Of a stretch of DNA of 64,000 nucleotides, positions 21,500 to 33,249 are shown piece after piece (position 1 is the first letter of the stretch; each line of letters begins with the position of its first letter). The stretch is from positions 41,506,264 through 41,570,263 of the forward strand of contig NC_134834.1 of NCBI RefSeq assembly GCF_004210375.1, read 5' to 3'. This DNA comes from Tachypleus tridentatus. Lineage: Eukaryota; Arthropoda; Merostomata; Xiphosura; Limulidae. Position numbers and translations under genes: made by a program. The notes below the pieces were generated by a model, which searched no databases, had not been told where the DNA came from, and was given only the letters and a program-made list of their open reading frames with translations.

Positions 21500-24400
21500 T
21501 CCCAGAGTCATTGGGTTTGACATGCTGGATGTTGGTGCTCTATTAATTTGATCACAACGGGTGAGGCGATATGTGGTGATTTTAAATGTTCTGGACATTT
21601 TATGTCAAGCATCTTTGGCAGATTCCGCTATAGCCCACGTGTCAGAAGCACTTTACAAGGAATTATAATTTTTTTCAGAAAGGTAAGTTATTATTTGTTT
21701 TTCATCAACGTGTGCGTAACACATCTGAAATTATTTTTAAAGAATATTTAGGCGGTTCCCTAAAACATGCAACCATTTTAGCTCAATTTGTGGAAAAAAA
21801 GGCTAACATAAACCTCTTATATTATCCAGTAGTTTTACCGAAAACAGCCAAATATGATTGAGGAGATGCCACTTAATATATAAAATCAAAGATTTCATGT
21901 ACTATTAAGGCTTAGACACTTGTAAGTAGTTAGTTACACCGAGCTAAACAACTTAATATTTTGGTTCATATCAAAATAATATTTTAGGTGATTATAAAAT
22001 AAGTAGGAGCTGAATTTATTTCGTGTTTTTAAAGTTATGAACTTATTTTGTTTCTTTTTATTTTATTTTTGCATACACGTATACGTATCCTGTTCTTTGG
22101 TAATGTAACGCAACATAACTGTAGACAATGAAGATGAGGGAATGCAAGGTAAAGGTAGTGGTGAATGTGCTGGTGTTATAAGTGATGTCAATAGTGACTG
22201 TGCTAGACGTACGCCCTGAAAGAGAATCCAGACCTCAAATGCATGTTTTATACCTTCTAGAAATGAATATACATTCTCAAATCGAACCTGTTGAAGAAAC
22301 TTTGCATCTTAGGTGTCATTGCTTTAAGCAGCCCAAGTACGAAATATCGACCCATTTAGAAAAATGCAAAGACATATGCAACTAATTAAATTTCTTCTTT
22401 ATATAGAGGAGCTTTTGCACTTAAAAAAACCAATAAATAGATTGAGTGCTAAAAGTAGAAGCAACAATGCTGATACTGAGAATTAAGGTACTGCTTTGGA
22501 AAGAAAGTGAGTTTATTTAAACCAACAGCAAGGGCTCATAAACCGACATGCTTTTTTGTCAGTGAACTAATTGCACATGAAATTCCTGAAAAAAGGATAT
22601 CTAAATGCAGGCAGTCATTTCCAAAGATCTTATAACTGCTTATTATTGTAGAACACATTATCAGGAATATATAAGAAAGATAAATATTGCAACATCTTCC
22701 TCATCTGATGAGAGCCACATCTGTTACAACGCTGATGATACTTGATAGGTTGGCTTTATCCTCATAATTTGTCTTTAACGTAAATGATTAAAGAAAATTG
22801 TAGGGTAAACGAAGAGGTATAGAAGATGGGAACAAAAACTTCTGACGTCATGGTGATCTTGATAACTATGGCAAGTAATTTTCTTTCAGAAATAAAAGTT
22901 AAAAATGTGGAAGAATCTTGGTCTCTCTTACTTTCAGACCTCGTAATTTGATTGTTTAAATACCAGATTCTCCTAAGATGCACCTCCATTGTTTGCTAAA
23001 CAAAGAAAATGCAAATAAAAGTGACAGAGTGTAAAAACTAGTTGATTCAATATATGGAGTCACCGGTACAAATTAGAAAAGTCCAAAACATATCTTTCTA
23101 TCATAACAATTATGTCTTTGATTGTTTGTGTATAATTGATTAGAATTGTGAATTGGTTAGGTTCATGGAACTTCTTGCTCATATGTTGAGAAAATAGACA
23201 TTGCATTGTGCTCATACAATTTTATAAACTAAATTGAGAAAGGAGTTGCTCTTCTTAAATAAACAGATCAAACTATTTACTTCAACAACCCTTCCGGGAT
23301 AACATAGATAGAGTAGAGGATACTTAGTAGAAATGCAATGCCCCATATGGCAAATAGAATAGATGTTTAATTCAGAATATTTGGACCATATCTCTCTCTC
23401 AACAAGATGCCATCTTCCTAAAAGTTAAGGAGTGAAGAATCTCAACTGCAACTTTAATCATCCTAACAGTAAGGCAAGAACTTCCACCTCACTAATTTAT
23501 TGAAACATTAATTAAAGTAGTACAGGATGACCAAAAGAGAAATCTACTTGGATTCTTTTTTATCTTCATTCCTTATTTATTCAAAGTATCTGAAAATGGA
23601 TTAGATTCAATATCCTTGCAAGCAACACTGTTGAAGACTCACAAAACACTGTTGTTATATTCCTACTATTACTGTACGAGCTATCATGGTGTTGACAGTT
23701 TATGAAGTGCTTGAGAAAACTTGAAAATAATGGAGTCTCTTTAACTCAGAGGCTTGTAGTTGTCTTGAATCAGGTTTTGCATACAAAAGCAACTGAGATA
23801 TTCTGGAAATTCACTTAGAGATTTTGCAACATAATTCCAAGACTTGCGTTTTTCAAACCATCTGCACATTGCTGGGAATAGTTGGAATGTGTGTGGGTAC
23901 TTTCTCACAGCAAAGCCATTTCAAATTACCTGCTGTGTCTGTAAAAGACCTTCAACACAACACACCCAAAGTAATGGATATGCAAGACAGCAATTAAAGA
24001 GGTTATCCTGAAAGCAGATTATAAGTTGTTTATTCTCAGGATACTTATTGCTAAAAAGTATACGGCTGGATATCAGGGACGCTTTTTTCTTAGTGTCTAG
24101 GACACCTAGTGGGAACTTGCAAGAGAAGAGAGTGAACTGAGAAAAACTAGTGCAGCACTTAACAATTAGTTGCAAAAGTATTTCTCTTTCATATTAGATT
24201 ACATCTAAGTCATTATGCTAGAGGGTCTCACGTCACACTAACTGTTTTAATATTTGATGTTCACGAGAATAATCCTAACATAAATACTGAGAGAACTCGT
24301 ATGGGTGTAGAACATGGTACAAAATTCAACAAAATGGCACTAAGACATAGCATCCAGCAGTAGAGGATATCTTTCTCGAGTTTCATGAACAAGAAAAGCC

Positions 24401-24500
24401 TACATTGCTCATGATAATTTAATGAAGAAAGAGAAAGATAATGGCAAACTTAGAGGAATGAATGTCTTTATTACTCTAAAACAAACGTTTGAATTCTTTC
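21500..24500. other. No gene firmly recognised
   Basis: AT-rich. A 67-codon ORF at 22182-22385 (plus) matches nothing I know. The stretch might include decayed 5' parts of the repeated protein family seen at 24520-24903. Confidence 0.4.
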
Positions 24501-24519
24501 CATAATTTGTATCCTGCAG

Positions 24520-24903
24520 CAGTTATGTATAAAATAGCACTGGCTACACCTGACGAGGTTTATGTATTTGTACTGTGTTCAACCAGCTGTCATAAACCTT
24601 TCTGTTAACTTTATTTTTGAAAGCAGCACCAAATGTCAAATTAAATACATCAACATTTTCAAAGTTGCAAGAACTATAAGTAATGAAATCTGCAGAGCTC
24701 TGCCAGGTATGCAAACATTAACTGGCTGTGACAGCGTGATTGCCATTGTGAATCGTGTGAAGGTTTCTGGACTTCAATTTCTGAAAAGAAACACACAGTG
24801 TTGCCATGCTCTTCATAAATGTGGAGAAAAATGGGAGCTGGAGGCAAATTTGTTTGATATCCTTCAAGATGTTACATGTTTTATATATAACGCAAATAAT
24901 TAA
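24520..24903 (+). pseudogene. Fragment of an uncharacterised, repeated invertebrate protein family
   Basis: Open at 24562-24903, with an upstream part in another frame (ALATPDEVYVFVLC about 24540, like the SEDTDVFVLC motif). The main part has INIFKVARTISNEICRALPG, MQTLTGCDSVIAIVN, QFLKRN and EKWELEANLFDILQ. The ALPG...TGCDS...F/L-K segment is one I have seen in many copies in arthropod and cnidarian genomes as an unnamed, probably transposon-related protein. Function unknown. Frame breaks mark it as a pseudogene. Confidence 0.5.
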
Positions 24904-25645
24904 GTTACTCGAGTGAATGAGTTATGCCATGCTTTATAATGTGCCAAAAAAAGGAATAGAGAATTGTAACAGCTACTACCATGCTTACTAAAGTATAATA
25001 TTTGAGCAAACTACCAGTTTACTATCTGTAATAATTGAAGAGCCGACCAAAAGTTTCATCACTAGTGGGCAATTGGTGGAGCTTGTAAACTGTACGTACT
25101 GGAAATAATGCACATTTTCGATTTGTTAGTGTCTTAAGAACAAATCTAAATGCACAGAGTTGTGTCACCTTTATGACGAAAGCATAAAAGGAGAGAGATG
25201 GTCTTGATGGCTAGTACAATTATGAAAGATGTATATGATAATTTCAGCGTTATGTGATATTAGTACTTTGCAGAGAGATGTGTAATTGCTGTACTTTAGA
25301 TGTACAATCTTTGTATGTAATACCTAATCCTTGTAATTTTGATGTAATCTTTATGAATATGTGCTGTATAAACACTGTGTACGTCATTTTTTTGTAAATG
25401 TTATCTTTCAAATATTCATACTTTAATTTTCTTTTCTAAAAGCTAAAATGATTTTCGTATTATTGTTATAATAATGTTTTAAACTATACTCTAGTAATTT
25501 TGTAGGCTAACAATATATTGTTTGGACATGAAAGTGTTTCAGTAATTGATGTTTCTCGTATTTGTAAATTGCCAACTTCTGTGATTTTCCAACTGATAAC
25601 TACAATGCTGTTTTACATATTTTATTTATTAAACTCATAGTTGGA

Positions 25646-25691
25646 GAATAAAGTACAAACTTGTTTCTCATTCAAGATAAAAAAAAAAAGA
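25646..25691 (+). terminator. AATAAA followed by an A run
   Basis: AATAAA about 30 bases before a run of eleven A at 25680-25690. This arrangement would be left by a reverse-transcribed, polyadenylated transcript ending here. Confidence 0.4.
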
Positions 25692-26039
25692 GCATTACGC
25701 ACTATCAATATATATACATAATGAAAACAAGTTACTTTAACTAGATTAACCTTTACATTACGAATAAGCTTTACTTTGTATTGTAAAATATGACCACAAA
25801 TTAATTGTTCATATTCCTAAAATCTTTACTCATCTGATGTGTCGTCCTAAAAGGTAGCTTGTTCAAATAAGTGTATGGCATACAGCATAAAGATACAAAT
25901 TAAATACTGTAATTAGTTGTTTTATTTCATTGTTAGGTTAGTACAAAACATCCTAAAATACATTTTACGATTGTGCCAGATTACAATAAATTAGCCAATC
26001 AACTATGGTGCCTTCCCAAATTTTGAGTCTATGAGTATA

Positions 26040-26600
26040 ATCCTCCTTGCTGCCTTGACCAAAATTTATAATTCAAACTTCTCATCTTATCACTTTCATT
26101 ACTTTTTTCTTTGTGGTTGTTCTCCATCATAAGTATATAATACCACATTTCAAATGCATCCAACTGTCGTTTTCTTTCAACAGCTAGGGCCCACACTGTA
26201 GAGTAGGCTGGCTGTCTTCTATAATATTATCGTGATCTCTTCTACAATTTTATTTTGTTATTCCTGTCCTTTGCTTTATCTATCTTCCATACTTGACATC
26301 ATCGCTAATATTCATTCTTAAATAATTAACTTCTCTAACTGTTACAACTATTTGATGAATATTCTGTAAGTTTCCTCAGATCGTGAAATTATAAAAATCA
26401 TAGTCTTTCCCTGTATACAAAAAATCTCTCAAGTGAGTATTATTTATCTTCTTCTGACTTACCCATGTACTTTATATCATTAGTGTAGCTATTACACATT
26501 CTATTTTCGTTAACCTGGAACCATTCTGAAGAGTAATTACTTCTTTCATCCACTGATTTGCGTGCAAGTTATATAAGGTCACCTACAACATACGTCCTGT
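26040..26600 (-). mobile_element. LINE RT relic (C-terminal part)
   Basis: Minus strand encodes YSTVWALAVERKRQLDAFEM about 26.2 kb, the (Y)GSETWTL...RKRLEAFEMWC..RM motif that follows the RT palm in several LINE groups. The part upstream (26.3-26.6 kb) gives scattered weaker matches with stops. Confidence 0.5.
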
Positions 26601-27186
26601 TCACGAATGATCTTAAATCCACTCCATTTCCGAAGGTAATCAATGAAATTACAGATAGTTCTGTTAGTATGCAGCTAGTCATTTGAATGATTTGTTTGTG
26701 TGTTTGTTTGTTTTTGAAACATGGCTTAGCTAAAAGTGAAAGTCAACACAAGTGCCGCAGAATGTGAATTGTAGATAATTCATAAATGAACTTGCTTATC
26801 TTTATAATGTATTTACTTTAATTTCTCAGTTAAAACATTTGTATTCTTTACAAGTTTACATAAGTATGTATACTTAATAATGATAATGTAAAAAACTGCC
26901 TTACTTAATAAAACTAAAATATGTCAATTTATTTCTGTGTTTATTGTTTTTTACTGCGTAAACATTGAAAAAAATTGAATATCTTAAATAATGTACATTT
27001 TCTAACATTTCAAAAACACGTAAAAATATATTGAAAACGTTTTTGTCTTACGTTCTTCAGATCTTGTATAATTTATCTTCAGATACACAGTATTCGCTTA
27101 CTTACACAAACATGAGATTTCTGCATCTACTTCATTATGTTTTTGTTCCCCCGTCTTGCAGTTTTCTTCTTTCGTCCATCTTTCAC

Positions 27187-27392
27187 GGGTTTGAATTTCT
27201 GTCACACCAAACATGTTTGCCCTTTCAGCCATGGGGGCGTTATAATGTGATGGCCAATCCCACTATTCGCTCAAGAGTTGGCGGTGGGTAGTAATGACTA
27301 GCTGCCTTCGCTCTAGTCTTACACTGCTAAATTAGGGACGGCTAGCGCAGATAACCCTTGTGTATCTTTGCGTGAAGTTAAAAAAACAACAA
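27187..27392 (+). mobile_element. tRNA-derived SINE (family 1), 5' truncated
   Basis: Starts inside the B box (gggtttgaatttctgtcacacc) and runs through the body, missing about 18 bases before ctcaagagttggcgg, to a tail gttaaaaaaacaacaaaacc. Confidence 0.9.
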
Positions 27393-27850
27393 AACCGTCC
27401 ATTTTTTTATAATATCTTTACTCATTCAGATTTTGCTTCTATTCTTTCTTCTTATCCTCATAACAGTCTCTCCTGTTTTGCAATACAAATGTCTAAATAA
27501 TAAGAACATTTATTATTTATCTCCTTATTGTAATGTAATAAGAACATAACTCTTATGTACTAGGTATATAAGGCTATGGACAAGGCATATACGGTATGGA
27601 CAAGGATTATTTGTTTAAATACTCATGTACTGTAAAAAGTAGTAATTACAGAGCATAGTTTTGCAATTTCAAGGTGCTTTCTGAAATATGATAATCATAC
27701 TGGTAAAATGCCAATATCAGCTATTATCACGTGAATTATGCTGATACAACGTACGTTTTGAATGTTTGTTAAGTGGTATTACGCTTATTTTCTTATTTAT
27801 ATGCAACGGTAGGGTTAGACTTGAATACTTTTGCATTAAAATTTCGCCAC

Positions 27851-28170
27851 TATGCTGGTCTGGCCTAATGCAGTCGAATCTGTTTCTGCATGGAACCAGT
27901 GTAGGCGTGTCTGTTTCTGCATGTGGACAGTACGTTGGTCTGGACCAGTGGAGTCGTATATGTTTCTTTATGCAATCAATATATTGATATTTACTAGTGC
28001 AGCCGTGACTATTTCTTCATGTGGCCTATATGCTGCTGTGGACTACTATTTCTGTATATGACCAATATGCTGCTCTGGTCTAGTGCAGTCGTAGCTAGCT
28101 CTATACGTAGTCAACACGCTGTTCCAAATTATTTCAGCTATGTCTATTTTTATATGTAGCCAATATTCTA
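27851..28170 (+). repeat. Degenerate minisatellite, about six units of about 49 bp
   Basis: Units share gctg(g/c)tctgg, (t/c)agtgcagtcgt, (c)tgtttctgcatgtgg and accaatat, starting near 27854, 27937, 27986, 28031, 28070 and 28120. Some units are shortened. Not CRISPR: units diverge and there are no distinct spacers. Confidence 0.7.
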
Positions 28171-28179
28171 GAGAAGGTG

Positions 28180-30515
28180 GTATTTAGTGTTTCGTGACGT
28201 CAAGCATGCTGTGCAAATGTAAATAAATGTTTGTTTTCCCTTGTTTGATAACGAGTTTATTCCATTCAACTAACGTGGGTGGCTTTGTTATCTTTGAAAG
28301 TTCTAGCATAGTTTTAACTTGAATAGAATTATAAGCAAAATATTACTTAAGTTCGGAATCACCCTTGTAAAAGTCAAGCACAGTGGTTTTGATTTGACTA
28401 GTTTTCATTTATTGTGTTTTCGTATATAGGAAGAATGCGTCGAGATATGACACACAAACTTATTGTTGTTTTGAAGTGAAACAGTTCAGTTCAGTCAGCA
28501 TCTTGTTCTTGGACAGTTTAGTATATAACGGATTTACAATTATATATTTATTCTAATATTAATGTTTATTTAAATATATATTTAGAAATGTACGTAACTT
28601 GTACTGTTAAATATGTATTTCGAAATTCCCGCTTTTTCCCTCAATTTGTAGAAGATTCTGGAGAGTAAGAATCAATAATGTACAATGTGTGTATGTAAAG
28701 TATTAGTGATTGCCAACTGAACTTTCGAGAACCTCGCCTAAAGTTTATAAAGCGATGTGCCAAGAGACAGTATGTATTGTTGGCTTTGTATTCTATATTG
28801 CTAGTATACTATAAACCTCAGAAGTGATAAATGATTATCAATTGGGGAACTACAGCTGTTTTACCAAGAACGTTTATAGATTTTGAGCATTATGAACCGT
28901 TTAACTTCAGAGAATTAACATCGTGTATCAATATTCCTAAGCGAACGTTAGATATTTTTGTCGATGAAAAGCCATCTTATAAACGGCGTGAGAAGAACCA
29001 GGAACAGAGAGCTAGCTAGCTATCTGTTAAGAAAACCGTACCAATTCATGAAACGTCGATAAAATATTCACTTCCAGACCAGATGAAAGACTCAATACTG
29101 TTTGTAAATCTGTAAAACTTTTGTATGTAAATTATTATTTGTAATAACCGTTATTATAAATTGTGTTATTATTTGTATAAGATATGTTTGTGTTAAAAAA
29201 AGAAAACTGTATAATCTCATTACCAAATGTCATAAATTTAATGCACAAACATTTAAATTCAAATCATAATTCAGTTCAGCTTCAGTATATTTGAAACCGT
29301 AATACGTTACATTATAAATCGGAGACGCGTCCTAGATAAATTATAATCCGCACCAAGTCGAACTTTAGTTCTAATATCATCATGTTTTGTGGACTTAATA
29401 CTTACTCGTTGGTTTCAGTTTTACTCGAGATGTACCACAGCCTGTAACCTATTTATTCTGTTGCCAACTTTACAGTATAAGGATTTGTTTTCTATCTCGG
29501 TGACTGAAACTTTTGCATTCTTTCGTTTTCAGCAGGTCTGATGATTTTAAAGTCACTCCCATGCACAGAATACTTAGTTATTCAAAATATCGGTTTAATA
29601 CTTGAAGTGTAGCACAGCTTTATAAGTGACTGCTCATTAATTCGGCCATAGAGACAGCTGGTGGTTGAACGTAATATTCTTTGCAGATAAGCATGACGAA
29701 GCTCGAATAACTTTGCATAAATTAACTTGTGACTTCTTGGATTTGGTATTTCATTAAGCTGTCTTTAATATATTATCATTTTATCCCTCATCTTAACAGC
29801 TGTTGAGATTGTTGAAACCAAATCAACACTATGTTTACAAATATTTATGGCTGTGGCTATCTTCTACTGAAGTAATTAGAGGACTGAGAACATATCTAGT
29901 TTTCAAATACAGTTTCGCATAAAGCGTTCATTAAGTACAACTAAAGTTACGTCATAACTAACATCTTACTACACCTTTGCTTACGAGGTTAATGATAAAT
30001 AGAATGGGCTTATTTGTAAAGGGGGGGAAAAAAGATTAACAATTGTTTATTTCAATTTACCTATATTACAAACATTGTTTCAGCTACACATAATAGTTTC
30101 AAATTATAGTTTTATACTTCGTTATTAAATACGTAAAAGTACAAAGAAACAGGATTTGTTTAATGATGATGGCATTGGGAGTTTATAATTTTTACGCCAT
30201 GAAGGATTAACCAAAATTCCCAGTTTGTTCAGACCTGAAAGCTTGCTATAACAAAACCATGATAATACAATACAGTTTCCGCCTCACCTAAATTAGCTAC
30301 CAATTAATTAATCAAGGAATAAGAAAATAGTCATCCAGTATCGGTAGAACATGGTAAAGTAGTTTACACATAGACGTATACCATTTGGAAACCATCATAT
30401 TAACGATATGGAATCTTAGCTTTAAATAAAACAAATTAAATTGGTCTCTCAATTACGACTCAATAAAAGTCTAATAGTTATTATAGGAACAAGTCACGTA
30501 ATCAATGAGAGTTTA
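28180..30515. other. No gene recognised
   Basis: A 62-codon ORF at 28831-29019 (plus) is preceded at 28748 by a tttataaagcg TATA-like site. The mix is reminiscent of an LTR, but no paired ends or duplication could be found. Confidence 0.35.
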
Positions 30516-30520
30516 AAAGG

Positions 30521-30783
30521 ACCGGTATGGCCAGGGGGTTAGGGTGCTCGAGTCGTAATCTGAGGATCATTGGTTTGAATCCCCGTCACAAACATGCTCG
30601 CCCTTTCAGCCGTGGGGGCATTATAATGTGACGGTCAATCCCACTATTCGTTGGTAAAAAGAGTAGCCCAAGAGTTGGCGGTGGGTGGTTTTGACTAGCT
30701 GCCTTCCCTCTAGTCTTACACGCTAAATTAGGGACGGCTAGAGCAGACAACCCTCGTGTACATTTTCGCAAAATTCTGAAAAA
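30521..30783 (+). mobile_element. tRNA-derived SINE (family 1)
   Basis: Nearly full length: ggaccggtatggcc head, gtcgtaatctgagg anticodon region, tttgaatcccc B box, full body, tail cgcaaaattctgaaaaaa. Confidence 0.92.
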
Positions 30784-30789
30784 AAATGA

Positions 30790-32890
30790 CGCAATACTTT
30801 AACGGTAAAGAACTTCGTAACTACAGCAATAAAAGACCATGTTACTTAGATTTTTACTTACTTAGCGGCCTATTCAGTAACAATGGTTTAAAAAGGTATT
30901 TAGTAATGTAATGTTTTCGTTCTCAATTTTCAACCGTAGTCTTAAGAACAAGTTTTGCATTGCTTACAAACTGTTGACATTTTTTTTAAAGGGCAAAGCA
31001 AAATTACTTGCTCTGTGCGCTCCATTAACAGCAAAGAAGTTCATAAACTTGTTTTCTGCACCGGTGGAGGGGAAATTAATGCTAATTACGTGTTGAATAG
31101 TTTTGGTGTTTGTTGTACGTTTGTTCTGCGTTGGATATTTTTGGTAAAGTACACTATCATTCTGTATACACCTCACTCCAAAAATGTATTATGGCAATAC
31201 ACTACATATTGTGATATTCCTTTATATTTAAAATACCTACATTTCTACTGCAAAAAGTCAGCATGTCCATTTACTATCTGTAGCAGCAATATCTTAGAGC
31301 AAATTGAATAGTTTTCGGCTGCTATTACTACGGATACACAAAAGGTAAAAGCAAACGATTATCGCTTTCTGTAGCTTGAGTTTGTTACGACTTGAAGTCC
31401 ATCACTTCTATAAAAGGTTTGTTACATAGTTCGACTATTTTTGTTTCAGAGCACTTCGAAATTCTATTTGCCGGTTCTATAACAAATGGCTTCATAACCT
31501 GAAATCAATATTCACTCAACCAACTCATCTATATAATGAAAACTTAAATCTATGTTTAAGTTTCCTTCTTGCGCCAACTTTGTTTATGGAGGGCAAAAGT
31601 AGTTAGGAACTACACTTAGACGTTTTGTTCTCAGATTGATTGTTTTAGTTTAGAAAACATACTTTGAATACGTTAATCTGAACACAATTGTCAGACGTCT
31701 GACACCTTTACAGATTTATTTTTTAAAACAAGGAAAACTTAAATTGATATTAAAGATATATCTTTTGTTGATAAGTTAGATTAATCATACTGGCTAGACA
31801 GTCCCTTAGCACCTAACCAGTACGTGTTGTAAAACTTAAACTACACAAAACAATGAAAGTAACAAACATTCGTTTCTCAAAGTGTTTTATTTTCCACAGT
31901 TAACCTTATACATCAGTTTAACACATACCCGGTATAACACGGTTTGGATAAATCATAATTAAAAAAATAAATTGATCTGCATTTTCTACAGGTATATTGA
32001 TTACAGATATCCTAGGTTTAACTTCGATAGATTAAGCACTTGAACCATTGTACACATACGACTTTATAATGAGGTTTCTCAGATTTTTCACACCATATAA
32101 ATGTGTATGCAAAATATTCGTAGCTGCAGATAATTTACATCACTTACAATTTTACCATAAAGAAAACTGAACTACATTCCTATAGCTAAACAACGTTATG
32201 AAGCAAAGTCTTAATAGTTTGTGGTGGATGCATTTACCCAAGTAGATAACCAAGGAATTACAACCAAATTGTTTCCAACTTTCGACTTTTTTTAAGACTA
32301 AAATGCAGTACTTTTCTTGTTATATAACAGAGGACTATTTTGTTAATTCAGGGCACGGAAGAGTCATCCTATCCTTATATTTATTTGAGAACATATCAAT
32401 AAAATGATTCTTGCAGTTCATTAGCTTCTGCGTAGCTAAGACTTAACTTTGTTAAAATCTATAGAATTCTGTCCGAATATTAACTGTTGTAGGTGTTCTT
32501 ACGTAAATCATTAAAAACGAAAAGTACCAGTACTGTAAGATGAATTACAATGTTTGTTAACAGAAACACGACCTCAATTTAATAGTTTGAATACTTTAAG
32601 GCCATTTTTGGGGCGGGGGAGGGAGACTTGTGGAATCACATTTTATGCATTAAAATTACGTAACAAAATTTCAAATAATCGTAAAGTTTATAATATATAC
32701 ATAAAAACTTGAATAACTTCAGAATAAACAGTTAAACAAAGTCAGTGAAAAGCATGCGCTCCTAAAAGTCTTGATTAAATCATGTTATAAACAAATCTAA
32801 ATATTACAAGTAAAACACTCCAACATAAGAACAAGTGAAAACAATTCAAGTATGTGGTGAATTCCTAAACACTCCTCTAAGAAAATAAAC
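30790..32890. other. No gene recognised
   Basis: AT-rich region 3' of hexokinase. The 118-codon ORF at 30955-31311 has no motif I can name and overlaps other chance ORFs. Confidence 0.45.
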
Positions 32891-32895
32891 ATTTT

Positions 32896-32901
32896 TTTAT
32901 T
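32896..32901 (-). terminator. Possible hexokinase poly(A) signal
   Basis: AATAAA on the minus strand about 270 bases after the hexokinase stop. It is the first good match downstream, but in such AT-rich DNA chance matches are common. Confidence 0.3.
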
Positions 32902-33168
32902 TTTAAGGAAACAAAAACTTGTACCAACGTTTTACAACAGTTTCCAAAGTGTGCTGTTACTGATTCTCTTACAAATGTGTGAAAACGTTCTGGCCGTTTC
33001 GAAAGAGAAACCTTGCCATTTAAAACAGCGTAGAAGTCTACAACGTAACAACCAAGAATTAATTAATTTTCCCCAGTAAAGCCAATATAATATTTTTGAA
33101 CATGACAAGGAGAACTCTGTACTATAATATTTACAATTTACTGATCTGTACACATTAAAATATCTCTT

Positions 33169-33249
33169 CTACTGGTTGTCTCTTACTGCAACAGCTGCCA
33201 CTAGAGCAGCACCACGTCCACTTCCATCTTCAGATAACATTAGATCGAA
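33169..33249 (-). CDS. Hex: Hexokinase exon 10 with stop codon
   Basis: Acceptor ctttttccag, then [19 protein letters not shown] and the TAG stop at 33169-33171. [10 protein letters not shown] is the C-terminal adenosine-binding signature shared by hexokinases. The protein ends six codons after the usual AAVA. Confidence 0.96.
   Translation of the reverse strand, partial: FDLMLSEDGSGRGAALVAAVAVRDNQ

Noticed and set aside
22182..22385. 67-codon plus-strand ORF upstream of the repeated protein family relic
   Set aside because: Composition is protein-like but I could not tie it to the family or any motif, so it is not called as a gene.
27851..28170. CRISPR-like array
   Set aside because: Units are degenerate and contiguous with no conserved repeat and unique spacer pattern, and the DNA is eukaryotic.
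28400..29300. Possible solo LTR with a TATA-like site at 28748
   Set aside because: I found no matching TG...CA ends, no target duplication and no second copy in the window.
30955..31311. 118-codon plus-strand ORF as a gene
   Set aside because: No domain, signal or splice context; overlapping ORFs in other frames of similar quality suggest chance.
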